DNA of 64,000 bases from Owenia fusiformis (lineage: Eukaryota > Annelida > Polychaeta > Sabellida > Oweniidae), in contig CAIIXF020000010.1 of assembly GCA_903813345.2 (NCBI GenBank), positions 16,999,181-17,063,180 on the forward strand, written 5' to 3'. The notes beneath the pieces are model-generated. The model was not told where the DNA came from. It was given only the letters and a program-made list of their open reading frames with translations, and made no database searches. The translations under genes and the position numbers were made by a program. Each line of letters begins with the position of its first letter. The first letter of the stretch is position 1. This document shows positions 12,901 to 27,900 of this stretch, piece by piece.

Positions 12901-15900
12901 AAGCAATTTGTGATAGACACCAAGCACCAAATGTGGACACTGCATGAAGTCACAAACAAGGCATTTACATGAAAATTTCACCACCTGCCATTTATTAGAC
13001 ACCAACGGCAGACTGGTGAACAACATCCACAAAAAAATGGAGACACTAGGTGGTGACATAAAACTGGTGGCTGAAATATGTCAGTTTATTATGTCATCAC
13101 CAAGAAGTTGATATTACCCATATGCACGAAATAACCAATAACGTGGAAAAACAAATTTTGGAAATAATAGAGATAAAATATATATTTGATCATGATATTT
13201 CTTGATATTATTATGATCAACTCTCCATTAATTAGCATAAATCAATTGCTACATTCACTCACAGACATAACTGATCTCAACTCATTGATGAAATATGCAA
13301 GTCAAAATCATGTTGTTGTGTTATTCATATAATGATTGTGCTCATATATTGTTTTCGGTAATCTCTGGTACCCTTTCGGGTCTTCTAGTTATGTTAGCCA
13401 TCTTGTACATGTGGAAAGATCAGCTGAATACATGTACAGTAAAACTTGTATATAGTGAACATTTTTTTGCCAAGAAAAAACGTTCACTGTGGGTAGGTGT
13501 TCACTAGAGAGAGGGTAATTTATACAGAAGTCAGTGGACTATGTGCGTAGGAAGGGTGTCCACTAGGGACAGGTGTTCACTAGAGAGAGGTGTTCACTAA
13601 GACATGTTTTACTGTATATAATTATATGATTATTGTACCTTAAATGATGTTATGTAATGTGAGAGTTATTAACCCAACACATGTGATATCAAATATGGGT
13701 TAAATTAAGGGAAAGTATTGGGCATGGGAGTTGTAACTATTCTTCTTGAAAACTATACTAAATTCCAGAAACATAAATGACTACCATGTCTATTGGCGAC
13801 AGGCAGAACCATCAGAGTATCAAGTCAAATCAAGACATAATAATTTCTGTCACGGTAATGCGTAAAGCTTATCTGACCTTATTTTTGAACAAGTTTACAA
13901 GACCTAAGATTGCATGTAAATTCAATTGTGGCGTTCAATATATAAACCTATTCATTCATACCGTAACTTAAATTCATATTTAAAAATGCAAAATAATAAT
14001 GATCACAATACTTTATTCAAAATTGGCATTTCAGTACATACATATACAGCACAAAGGCTTAATGAAAGTAACAGTAAAAAGGAGTATGAAACAATTGAAG
14101 CATTTTTAAAAAAGCATTTTACAATGATTCAGACTATTAGTATACGAGTACTGTGATAGGTGCCATGCTATTACTAGCGGAGTAATGAAATTATAGAGGT
14201 TTTGCTTACTATTCAGAGCTTCACAAAGCTAGAATCTCCAAGATTAAAATGTACAATTCTGTCTAAAAGTTCTGATTCATTTGGAAATGTAAATCTTGAA
14301 CGAATAGTATATTTGTTAGTTGTATCATTTTAATGGCTCATACTGTCATATGCTCATTTTAACTAGTGTTGTCGCGATTAATTGATACATCGCGATATAC
14401 ATCGCCAAACCTGATTCTGACGATGTTTTGTTTCAGACATCGATGTTTTAAAAAATTAAATTTGCTAAACATCACCCTTTCTTGACGGACAATCATCATT
14501 CTTGATGCAAATGTCTTGCCTTTCTCATGTCTAAGTTCATTTTCCAATGTTCTCTGGCATTCTTTCACTTTAAAACTGTTAAGCTAGTCGAAATGAACCA
14601 TTAATCGAATTTTTTTTACTTAACTTTCACTTCACTGTTACCGGAAGTTCCACAGATGCACCAGCGTTCTATTATTTATTTGACTTTTTCTCGATGTACA
14701 TCGCGATTGCCGATGCATCGATGCGCGATTATGGCACATAGCGACAATGGTACTGGTATTACGTGGTATATACTTTACAGGTCACCCTGAAGAGGTCCAT
14801 ATAGAAGCTATCAATTTTTTATTAGGAAAATATTATGTGCAAAGCTGTTTTAAATGTTGTCCATATAAGAGTGTGAATAAACTGATAAGACTTCATTGTC
14901 TTCTTTATATTTCTTATTAAATAAGAATAAGTTTGTTGATTAATTTGTAGATTCCTGGCCTACTGCCTCCTCTTCATTTCCACTAAATTCAACTGTTTTT
15001 CCATATGCAGATTTTGTTGTTTCCATGGGAACATGCTCTATGATGTCATCCATCTCTGGGTCATGGCCCTCATCTTCTTCCGAGTTATAGTCATTCTCAT
15101 CACCTTCCCCATCTTCTGCTTCTTCGACATTCTCAGTCATGCGTGCCTTCTTCTTTAAACCCTACAGGTAGAACATACATTTATTAAAGATCATTTTATC
15201 TTATTGTCCAACAGCAGATATTGGTATGTTTTCAAACCAATGGGATAATGAACATCTAAATTCCTGGCTATTTCAACTATTTTCCCATCAACAGATTTTG
15301 TTGTTTCCATTGGAACATGCTCTGTGATGTCATCCATCTCTGGGTTATGGTCCTCATCTTCTTTTGAGTTGTTGTCAATTTCATCACAATCCTCGTTTTC
15401 TGCTTCTTCAAGATTCTCAGTCATGCATGCTTGTTTCCTCAAACCCTACATTTAGAACATACACTTATTAGTTATTAGAGATCATAGTATCAAATTGTCC
15501 AACAGGAGATACTGGCATGCTGTCATGTTAAATTCCTGGTTATTTAATAAATATGGAATGTGTCTTATATTGTTCACCAAGAGTGGTCTAAAATGAGATT
15601 TTTGCTCCTGATATTTATGTTTCTGCTTCATATTGTATTGCCAAGACTTTCTCTTCATTATCTACAGATTCAGGAGCTTTGAATGTCAAATGTTCCAGTT
15701 GCAAGTTAGCATGCATAGAGAGCCCAATATAAGTCCCAAAATTGAGATTTTCTCCTTGTTTTATCAGTACTGAGAGAGCAGAGTTGAACTTGAAGTCAAA
15801 CAACTGGAAATACACAAAACCAACACTATCAATAGTAGTGGTTTGAAATTATTAAAAATTGGTTGTTTGTACATTTTTCAGAATATCTGAATCTTCAGAA

Positions 15901-18900
15901 TGATCGAAAATTAGAATTTTGTTCACAGTCAGAAATGAGTTTTTGAGATATGAGGAAATAGTGTTATCAGGGTTTCATGAGCAGCAGGCAACAGGCAATT
16001 TTCACTGGTTGTTTTCACAAAATTGCCTGTTGTTTATAGGGACTTTTCAACTTTTCCATGTTAAATTTCTGATTACCATTAATTTTGCCTGTTGTTTTAA
16101 TTTATTTAGCATGTTGTGAGAAATTTCAGTGAAACCCCTGGTTATCTCATATGTTTAATTTTTCCACATTCAAATATTACGAAAACAAAAATTTGTTTAT
16201 TAATTCCAGTCAATCCAAGTAACTGGTAAAATTATTGAGAGCAAAAATATCAGAATATAAAAGCTAAGCCAGAAACATAAAAAATCAGGAACAAAAGCTA
16301 AGGCAGTGTGACCTCATTTTACTGAGACATAATTTCTGGTCACTATACTGTTCACAGAAGTTATAACTCTTGAACTTTTATATACACATTCAGAAGCCAT
16401 TAACTTTAGTTTGCTTGATAAGTATTGACAGATAGTAAGGCATGATATATCAAATTCCATCCAATCAGATCACAGCATTATTAATAATAATATGCATTTT
16501 GAATTTCACAACACAAAATACATCTCTATTCTTGAGATTTAGTGAAATTGATTATTTCATAATTTCAAGTCTGCAGTTGAGTGAAAACCTATAAATAATA
16601 TCATAGGGAATTGCAAGGGATGTGCTAATGCAGGTAAAATTGGCAAAAAGGTTTAACATTGTAAAACACTTCCAAAAAGTGTATGAAAAGAATTTAAGCA
16701 CATAGACTCAATGAATTTTGGCTTCTTGCCTCATTCAAAGTCTTGATACAAGACATGTGTGGTTTAAATCATCTACAATACATGTATATTGAATCTGGGG
16801 CTTAAATCCTTAAGTAACACTAAAACCTAAAAAAACAGAAAATATAAAAAATAGCCAAGACTTTAGACACTTAATCTATGTTAGGTAAAGGATAAATTTC
16901 TTTAAGGAGAATATGAGGTTTTGTAATATAGTTCTTAATTAGTTACATAGTATAAGAAAGTATTGTAATTACCTTGTTCATTCAGCAAGCAAGTTGGGTT
17001 AGATGCAAAAGGTTAGGTGTGCACGGATGAAGTTAGGTAATATTTCAAAACAAACTGAATTTATGCGTAGTATGGTAGTATCCATAAAGCAGCCAACGAC
17101 GTTGGATTCTGTGTAAATAACACCACATCATCGTATAGTAAGTCATGCGACCCACATGATAGAAGTCATTGGTTAGATTAGTCTCAGGATGGAAGCCAGG
17201 TCAACCTAATGACAGATGTTAGGTTGACCTCATGATATAAGTCAGGTTAACCTCATTATAGTAGTCAGGTTAACCTCATGATAGTGGTCAGGTTAATCTA
17301 ATGACATATTTCAGGTTAATCTCATGATATAAGTCAGGTTAACCTAATGACAGATATTAGGTTGAAATCATGATAGAGGTCAGATTAATATGTCCAGTTT
17401 AGTCTTGCATCAATACCCTTTGTTCCAAATCTCTTGCATGGTGTAGTGGAACCTGTGACTTGATGCAAGGCTACTAAACAAGGACTAAAATGCCAAAACA
17501 GGCAAGTGGTGCAAATAGTCATAATGTGTAACACCCTTAGAATATGAGAAGAGTACTCCTGAATATAAAGAACTATTGAACTATTCTACTAAAGTGTGTA
17601 AAAATGTAATAACAAGGATGGGTTGTATGTTAATTGTCTTTTTATTATGTCTACAAGATCATCCAGAAAACAGGCCAAAGACTTTTTCTTGTAAACTAGT
17701 TTTAGACTTTGACTTTCAGGAGTTTTCTTTCGACTGGACATTGCCTTGCTTTTTAAGAGAAAAGGCAAAAACAAAAAAGCATGTGCCGCCAGTTAAAGAT
17801 AATTCATGTTTGAAAGACAATGTAGGGGCCATAACTTGTAGGGGCCATAACTAAAGTATAAAAGCTGGGAAATATCTGAAAAAATATTATCAATTTGATC
17901 AGTGTCTATTCTTTGTGCCTCTATTATAAACCTAAACCTGTAGTCTCAGTTTATTGTGCTCCAGGGATATCATATGTAGTATTGACAGTCAACTAGTCGA
18001 TGATCATACTCTAAATCCTGTAAATCGCCAAAACTCTTCCTTATAGGAGTTTAACAGGGAATATTCATTTAAATGTAAATCAATGGGACTTGATTTCTTT
18101 AAGATTGCTCAATATAGATATTACTTGCAGTAAGGCTTTCCATCAAACAACTGTTGAACTGTGTATTGCACTGACTACACCATACATAGCATTTATTGTA
18201 TAATTGGTATTTAATCCGAGTGGTTAATTTGCCAAATGAAACTTCCCATTGGTTTAATTATGAACATAATATTTCCGACATTTAATTTTCCAAACCTGGC
18301 AGAAATTAGGCAACAGGCAAAATTACCACTTATACAGTATTTACCACTTATACAGTATTGGGCAAAATCACCACTTATACAGTAATTACCGCTTATACAG
18401 TATTTAAAGATATTAAACTATATTGGGGGAATGGTACCTTGATCCACTTATATGAAAGGATGCTTAAATACTAACAAGAATGAAATGAGTATATATCACC
18501 TACCACCATTTCTGCTGCTTTACTGGTCAGAGCCACCTCTGCCAAATACGAAACTGTTTCCTGAATATATTCCAGCTCAACTCTCACTTGGTCCATAGCC
18601 TGGGTGGGGATCTCCCGCATGCGTTTAGTCTGCAAGTATGAATAAAGCATGACAAAAGATGACAACATGCAAATGGTTACAAAGTGTAATAACAACTTGT
18701 ACAGACACGAACACCTAATCTCAGTCACAACAAAAGGTAGCTATAACAATATGTCACAACTTTGTAGTGGTGACATATAAATAAAGTAAAATGACAAACA
18801 AATAATTTAAAATAATCAAAAGTATGCAAAGACAAGGCATTAACATGACAAAATGTCACCACCTAGTTGCTCACAATATTAAGTCAGATTTGAATTTCTG

Positions 18901-21900
18901 AGAACTTGTAAAGTCAAATTTGAACTTCTGAAAAGATGTAGACCTTTTTTGACCTTGAGAAGGTCATTAAAGGTCAAATGTCAAATCTAAAGTCAGATTT
19001 GAATTTCTGAGAACATGTAGATGATTTTGAAAAAAAAAATTAGTCAATTTGAAGCAAGTTGAAAAAAGACCTTTTTGACCTTTTTAGACCTTGAGAAGGT
19101 CATTGAAGGTCAAATGTCAAATCTAAAGTCAAATCTAAAGTCATATTTGAATTTCTGAGAACATGTAGATGATTTTGAAAAAAAATTTAGTCAATTTGAA
19201 GCAAGATGAAAAAATACCCTTTTGACCTTTTTTGACATTGAGAAGGTCATTGAAGGTCAAATGTCAAATCTAAAGTCAGATTTGAATTTCTGAGAACATG
19301 TAGATGATTTTTTTAGTCAATTTGAAGCAAGTTTAAAAAAGACCTTTATGACCTTTTTTGACTTTGAGAAGGTCATTGAAGGTCAAATGTCAAATCTTAA
19401 GTCAAATCTAAAGTCAGATTTGAATTTCTGAGAACACATAGATGATTTTGAATTTTTTTTTAGTCAATTTGAAGCAAGTTGAAAACAGACCTTTTTGACC
19501 TTTTTTGACCTTGAGAAGGTCATTAAAGGTCAAATGTCAAATCTAAAGTCAGATTTGAATTTCTGAGAACATGTTGATGATTTTGAAAAAAAAAATTAGT
19601 CAATTTGAAGCAAGTTGAAAAAAGACCTTTTTGACCTTTTTTGACCTTGAGAAGGTCATTGAAGGTCAAATGTCAAATCTAAAGTCATATTTGAATTTCT
19701 GAGAACATGAAGATGATTTTGAAAAAAAATTTAGTAAATTTGAAGCAAGATGAAAAAATACCTTTTTGACCTTTTTTGACATTGAGAAGGTCATTGAAGG
19801 TCAAATGTCAAATCTAAAGTCAGATTTGAATTTCTCAGAACATGTAGATGATTTTGAAAAAAAAATTTAGTCAATTTGAAGCAAGTTGAAAAAAGACCTT
19901 TTTGACCTTTTTTGACTTTAAGAAGGTCATTGAAGGTCAAATGTCAAATCTTAAGTCAAATCTAAAGTCAGATTTGAATTTCTGAGAACACGTAGATGAT
20001 TTTGAAAATTTTTTTAGTCAATTTGAAGCAAGTTGAAAACAGACCTTTTTGACCTTTTTTGACCTTGAGAAGGTCATTGAAGGTCAAATGTCAAATCTTA
20101 AGTCAGATTTGAATTTCTGAGAACACGTAGATGATTTTGAAAAAAAAATTTAGTCAATTTGAAGCAAGTTGAAAACAGACCTTTTTGACCTTTTTTGACC
20201 TTGAGAAGGTCACTGAAGGTCAAATGTCAAAACTAAAGTCAAATTTGAATTTCTGAGAACATGTAGATGATTTTGAAAAAAAAATTTAGTCAAATTGAAG
20301 CAAGTTGAAAAAAGACCTTTTTGACCTTTTTTGACTTTAAGAAGGTCATTGAAGGTCAAATGTTAAATCTTAAGTCAAATCTAAAGTCAGATTTGAATTT
20401 CTGAGAACACATAGATGATTTTGAAAATTTTTTTTTTAGTCAATTTGAAGCAAGTTGAAAACAGACCTTTTTGACCTTTTTTGACCTTGACAAGGTCATT
20501 GAAGGTCAAATGTCAAATCTTAAGTCAAATCTTAAGTCAGATTTGAATTTCTGAGAACACGTAGATGATTTTGAAAAAAAATTTTAGTCAATTCGAAGCA
20601 AGTTGAAAACAGACCTTTTTTACCTTTTTTGACCTTGAGAAGGTCATTGAAGGTCAAATGTCAAATCTAAAGTCAGATTTGAAGGTCAAATGTCAAATCT
20701 AAAGTCAGATTTGAATTTCTGAGAACATGTAGATGATTTTGAAAAAAAATTTAGTCAATGTGAAGCAAGTTGAAAAAAGACCTTTTTGACCTTGAGAAGG
20801 TCATTGAAGGTCAAATGTCAAATCTAAAGTCAGATTTGAACTTCTGAGAACATGTAGATGATTTAGAAAAAAATTGAAGTCAGTCTAAACAGTATTTGTT
20901 AAGTTATAGGAAGTTGTAAGAAATTGTTACAGACGCCGGACGCCAACCGCCAACCGCTGGACGCCAACCACCAACCGCCGGACGCCGTCGAAAAAAAATG
21001 GAGACCATAACAATATGTCACCACTTTTGGTGGTGACATAAAAATAATGATGCCTAGATAATAGAATTAGGTGAATCTGTAAATAGAGACTGTGTAATTC
21101 ACTATTTTACTGATCACTATTTTACTTTACAAAATTGATAGTTAATTGGACATTCAAATAATTTCCTTTGAAGGAAATCTTCACTGTTTAACTTTATGAG
21201 TTAAAATTTACCATGGCAGCCAATGGTAAAAACTAATATTCAAAAATTGTTCATATAAAGGTGTTCAAGAGTTTTCAATGTTTTACAGTACTTACATCAG
21301 TGAGTGTGGAATATACAGCCTTTGAGAATCCCTGCGCATTACTAAGTCTCTCTTGCACACTGCCTGGCAGCATTTTGTACGAGTCCTTTGTCATATTGAG
21401 ACCCCTTCTAAGCTGCATAGCCAAGCTACGAGCTAGCAGAATCCCTCTTCGCTCCATTGTCTGTCATACAAAAGCAAATGTAAAAACTTGGCAAATGATA
21501 AATAACAAGTGCAGTGCCCTGCTTATTGAATGGCTTATTATTACCACATAGAGAATACAAAAATGCATGTAACATTACATATATTGTTAGTAATTTCAAA
21601 GCGTCTTTTATATCCACACATTTTATGTTACACATTGCACTTCATTAATAAGATCAGTAAAATCACTGTTCCACAACTGGATGACTCTAACTGCAGTTAG
21701 CTTCATTCAAGATGGTTGCCGAGATCATTTCGTTTTCGATAAACCTCCGATTTCAGCTAAAATAAGTTGAATCTGGATTCCAAATGTTTCGCCATGCAAA
21801 TTAATAAAGCTACGATGGTAAATAACCACAAATAAATGCTCAAACAACCGCGATATTGGATAATTTTAAAGAAAACGGCTTCACTTAGAATGACTCTAAC

Positions 21901-24900
21901 TGAAGTTGATGATGACGTCATGATGGCGTAGATCATCAACTTCAGTTAGAGTCATTCTAAGTGAAGTCGTTTTCTTTAAAATTCTCTAATATTATGGGTG
22001 TTAGAGCATTCATTTGTGGTTGAATACAATCATAGTTTTATTAATTTGCATGGCGAAACTTTTGGAATCACGATTCAACTTAGTTTAGCTAAAATCGGAG
22101 GTTTATCGAAAACGAAAGAATCTCGGCAACCATCTTGAATGAAGCTAACTGCAGTTAGAGTCATCCAGTTGTGGAACAGTGAAAATAAGCAATTCCATTC
22201 AACAATAATTTGAAAACATCAGTTTTGGACTTATACCAAAAATAATCATACTTTGGAACTGTTAGGAATAGCCCAATAGACTTTCATGTATTACAAGTGG
22301 GTGGGTAGGTGGAATAGCATTGAAATAAATTATGTGTAGAAATTAATGCTATAACTGATATGAAAAACTCGCATATACCATTTTAGGCTCCACTTCGTAG
22401 ATTTCAACATCTTCTCCCTCAGCCGCCTCCACACTCTTATCTTTCGCCTCCAAAACCTTTGCTTCCTCTTCTACCTTGGAGATCTCATTCCAGTAGTAAG
22501 ATGCCTTGTCCTTTGCACTATCCAAGTTACTCTGGGCATACTGGATCTATAACACATATAGAAAGTTTTACGAGGGTTGTTCAAAGACTTCTTCATGTTG
22601 TTTCTAAAACACTTTAGAACAACTGTGACATAGTTTTTGGTTTATTATTTAAAAATTAGTACCGTGGGTACTGGGCTCACATGGTGACAGAAAAAACCGG
22701 ATATAATTTTTTGCTGATTTTTTGTAACAAAATTATTTCAAGCCACTTGCCACTATTTTGGACTGACTGAGAGACAGATGGACAAATCGATGTTAAGTAA
22801 AATGGCTGAGAAAAAAGACGGATATAATTTTTTGCCAATTATTTGGAACAAAATTATTTCATACAACTACTCTTTACAGTGACATGGCTTTTTGCAATGC
22901 AAGACACCTGAAATTATTTGTAAAGCTAGGAAATAGGCCAAAATTGAATTTCGCGAGACAAAAATGGCGACCATATTGAAATCAGGCAAGCTTTTGAACC
23001 AGGAGTCATAGGGGAGTTTTTTTGTATTGATGTTGAACAAAAATAATGTGAAACTGGAATCCTATCGACAGAGGTTTTAAGCAAATGGTTCAAAAGAGGA
23101 TTTCGCGAGACAGATGGACAAATCATCAATGTTAACTAAAATGGCTGAAAATAAATAAACAGATATAATATTTTGCCGATTTTTTGAAACAAAATTATTT
23201 CATACAACTACTCTTTACAGTGACACGGCTTTTTACAATGCAGGACAGCTGGAATTATTTGTAAAGCTAGGAAATGGGCAAAAAGTGAATTTCGCGAAAC
23301 AAGAATGGCGACCATTTTGAAAATAGGCGAGCTTTTGAACCAAGAGTCATAGGAGAGTTTTTTGTATTGATGTTGAACAAAATTAACTTAAAACGGAAAT
23401 CCTATCGACAGAGGGTTTAAGGTAAATGGTCCAAAAGTGGATTTTGCGAGACAGATGAACAAATCAATGTTAACTAAAATAGCTGAAAATAAAAAAAATT
23501 GATATAATTTTTCGCTGATTTTTCGTAACAAAACTCTTTCATACATCTACTCTTTACATTGACATGGATTTTTACAATGTAGGACACTTGAAATTATTTG
23601 TAAAGCTAGGAAATGGGTCAAAAGTGAATTTCGTGAGACAAAAATGGCGGCCATTTTGAAAATAGGCGAGCTTTTGAACCAGGAGTCATAGGGGAGTTTT
23701 CTGTATTGATGTTGAACAGAAATAACTTAAAACTGGAATCCTATCGACAGAGGTTTTAAAACGTGCCACTGTTATTGACGGAAAGTGGATTTCGCGAGTC
23801 AGATAGACAAATCAATGTTAACTAAAATGGCTGAAAATAAAAAAATGGATATAATTTTTCGCTGATTTTTTGTAACAATATTATTACATATATCTACCCT
23901 TTACATTGACATGGATTTTTACAGTGTAGGACAGCTGAAATTATTTGTAAAGCTAGGAAATGGGTCAAAAGTGAATTTGGCGAGACAAAAGTGACGGCCA
24001 TTTTGAAAATAGGCGAGCTTTTGAACCAGGAGTCATAGGGGAGTTTTCTGTTTTGATGTTGAACAGAAATAACTTGAAACGGAAATCCTATCGACAGAGG
24101 TTATCAAACAAATGGGTGAAAAGTGAATTTCGCGAGACAAAAGTGGCGGCCATTTTGAAAATAGGCGAGCTTTTGAACCAGGAGTCATAAGGGAGTTTTC
24201 TGTATTGATGTTGAACAGAAATAACTTAAAACAGGAATCCTATCGACAGACGTTTTAAAACGTGCCACTATTGTTGACGGACGGACAGACGGACGGACGG
24301 ACAGACGGACTGATGCTGATCTCCATTTCCTGGTTTTAAAGCATTTGAATGTACACTTCAAATGAGAGGATTTTTCCGTGAACTTATTGAACGACCTGGT
24401 ATATGTGATCACTTATGCTGGACAATTAGTAGATGGGTTTAGAAATGTTTACTCTATTGAAGGACTATGTGTATATACTATTAAAGGAATGCAATAAATC
24501 AAATTTAAGTACATTTTGTCAGACATTTGTTTACTGTTAAACTTCAGTCTGGGTTCCCTTGAACTGCTATTTAGGTTAAAATATGGAACAAGCAAGATTA
24601 GCAAATACTTAGCTAAAAATGATATAAATGATTTTTTAGTTTGTATTTTAATAAATTAAATTAATTAATTAATTTTCTTTGAAACAGAGAGTGAAGATAC
24701 ATTCAACATTTTCTTAAAACTTCAATTGCCTAAGTGTTTATAGATTTACAATATATTATATTATAGTATATAATATATATTTAATATATTTATCCTAAGT
24801 GAAACATACCAAGTCCACAGTAAAGTTCAATCTGTTCAAAGTGTCTTTACTTCGCTTCTGAATGTTTGCCAAATCGGACATAGCTTTGTTGTAGAGTCTA

Positions 24901-27900
24901 CGACGCACTTTCCCTGTTAAAGATGCCGCTCTGGTCAACTGGTTGACATCTTCCTTTCCCGGGACAACTTCCATTCGGCTTGTTTCATCACCTATGAAGG
25001 ATAAATCAATTCGAAAATTACAGAAAAATACACTTTTGAATTCGTATATAAAGTAAGATTCTCTGGCTACCACAGAGATTAATATTCCAGCTCAGGCACC
25101 TTTTGCAAGAGTCTGATTTTACAACTCAAAGATCTTTAAAAGAGTGCTTCATCTTCAATCTTAAAAGGGAAATAATCCTATGATCTTGGCTCCAGGATAT
25201 CTATGATTATTCTTTTAATTTTCATAATGAAAATGACATGATATAGCTTGGAGGCTTTCTCACCTTCATTTTTAGGTTCATCATCAGGCAGGTACTTCTC
25301 CACATAACCCTCTGCTGTGCCCAACAAGGTATCCACCCCTGTAAGGACTGTTTGGCCATATGGAGTTTTCAAAGCATTAGTCACCTACAAAGACAAGAAA
25401 GAATATTGAACTTTTCTTTTGGGTAGCTTATTGTAGGTTTCTATGACTGCAAATTGACTTGATTAAATAAACATGGCTAGTGCTATATTACAGATAGTTC
25501 ACATAAATAGTATGCTAAGATTCCAAACTCTTGTACATTTCCATACAAAAGGATTCTCACCTTTTCAGTTGTATAGGTCTTCACACCATTCAACGTGTCA
25601 GTCCCAAGCTGCTTCGAGTCCTGTACCTTGTTGTTGGTGAAATCCTTGATCTCCTTTACTTTCTGTGCACTGTATTCCTTGACATCATTAATCTTCTCAG
25701 TGCTGTAGCTTGTCAGGTTCTGCACCTATAAACCACAAAAGAACAATATGGTGGTCAGATCAATTATTTCTTTGTTCTCTAAGGCATGGTTAAGCTACAC
25801 CTTCTAGTAAAGAGAACTTGTATGTGAATATTGTACTCCCTAGATAACTGTTCCTTTCTTAATTGTTTTTTTCCAGGTACCAAATTACAATGATTTCCTT
25901 TATATTCAATAGGGGCTAAATACTATTAAAAATCAATCCTTAAATGGCCCTAATTCTACACGATAACATACAAATTCTTTTTTAAATAAAAAAACATTTA
26001 TTAATAATTTACAAATTTTATTTATTCAAAATGACACATACTTTTAGCCACTAACCCTTCAAAAATAATTGATAGGTGTTTGTGAATTTACATGATATAT
26101 TTGACATGTCATGTTCCAAAGGTTATTGCTAAAAATATGTACATGATTTTTGACTCATGAGTTTTTTATGGGGTTTCTAAAAAGCCCAATAGCTTCTTGC
26201 AGAAAATAACCTTGGAAAAATAGAGTTGAAATGTTAGATTATATTTTAGCTTCAAAAGAATATTTTGTATGATTCAGTAAGCACTTTGTGGAATAAAATT
26301 TAAAGGTGAATAGTCTAGCCCATGATAGGAAAGCATGAATACAATATTCCACTTTGGTGTGACTCTTTCAAACATGAGTGTGATTCGGGTTTGCTCGACT
26401 GGCCTTTTCACATCTCAAATGATAAATAAGATAATCCAAGATATAAGTGATATTTTGAACGGACTTTAAGCTTGACACATACAAAGAAAAATTGATAAGA
26501 CTATAAATGTAGATCGTCCCATAAATTATAAATGATACTTAGCATGAACTTTAAGCTTGGGTTGTGCAATCCATGTACAATTATACTAATAGGCACTATA
26601 TAACCCAACAGTTAAAATGATATCTACTACAGTTGCACATGATATGAGCATTCCTACAACACGTGATCTCATCATAAATATACAGTACCAAATCTAATAA
26701 TAAAAAAATAACACCGTCCTGGCCATATAAGGTAATGTACCTTATATGTTTGTATGTACTGAAAACAGTTATATATCATGATATATAATGTATGTTTTTA
26801 GAATCAGCTACCATATAGTCAATTCAGAAGGTCATTATACTATTGCTCTTCCAAAATGTGTTAAGTTAATTCATGGGCTTTCAATCTTATTGAATGCCCA
26901 TGGTTAATAACTGTTAGTAGTTACACAACTTTAAGTGTCACTCTCACCTTAAATGTTCAAAGTATTCTATTGATAAATAATGATACCAGTAAATGATAAG
27001 ATTAAAATTGTGAAAGGACCAGGTTTAGTATGGTAATTGATTTTAGATAGTCATATCTCTCAACATGAGTACTTTATCAATTTAAATATGACATTTCTCA
27101 TTAACACAATAGTTATCTTTCAATTAATCTTTTAAGGATAGTAAGGTATCAATTTAACAATCTGAAAAATTATGAATAGGGACCCTAAAGCATCTTCGAA
27201 CATAGAATGGATTGAAAGTCTAGGTTTGAAGATATCAATTTTCAGTGACCAAAATTATGCTGAAAACAATGGATAGCATGAGTTTTCCCTTTGGGGAGAC
27301 AACATGGGATATGTGGTTTTTAACTTTATCGCATTTCAATCCCCATCCAATTTTCAGAAGTTGTTTATATTGTGTAGATGAAACTTTTGAAGCCATACTT
27401 CCAGAGAGTTGGTTGATATTTATATTGTCACGGGGACTTCGCTTGAAAGAAAACATATTGTTTTGATAAAAGCCATTGTATTTATGGCCAGAAAGTACTC
27501 ATGGTGAAAGATATCTAAAATCACTTGCCATACTCAATCTGGTCCTTTGCCTAAAACTTTGAAAATGTTAAAACACGATGCTCCATGGTGACAACACTGT
27601 CAAGTCACATGCCCCTCAAGCTAATTTTGGTGTAATTGCATGATGGTAAAAGGAAAATTTATCAAGAAAGCTAAATGGCAATGAAGAATCATAAAAGTAT
27701 GAATTCAAGTAAAGGCCAACTTAAAGCTGGACTACGCTCCGAAACGCAATCTTGGGTTGTTTCGGGGGTGAACTTTATCATTTTGAGCTTAATGAAAGAT
27801 TATAGAATGATGAACAAATGGGGCAAATCTTGTGTAGAAATACTTACGATAAATGTGTCATTTCAAAGATTTTTCATTGAATTTGCTTCGATCGGTGCCG

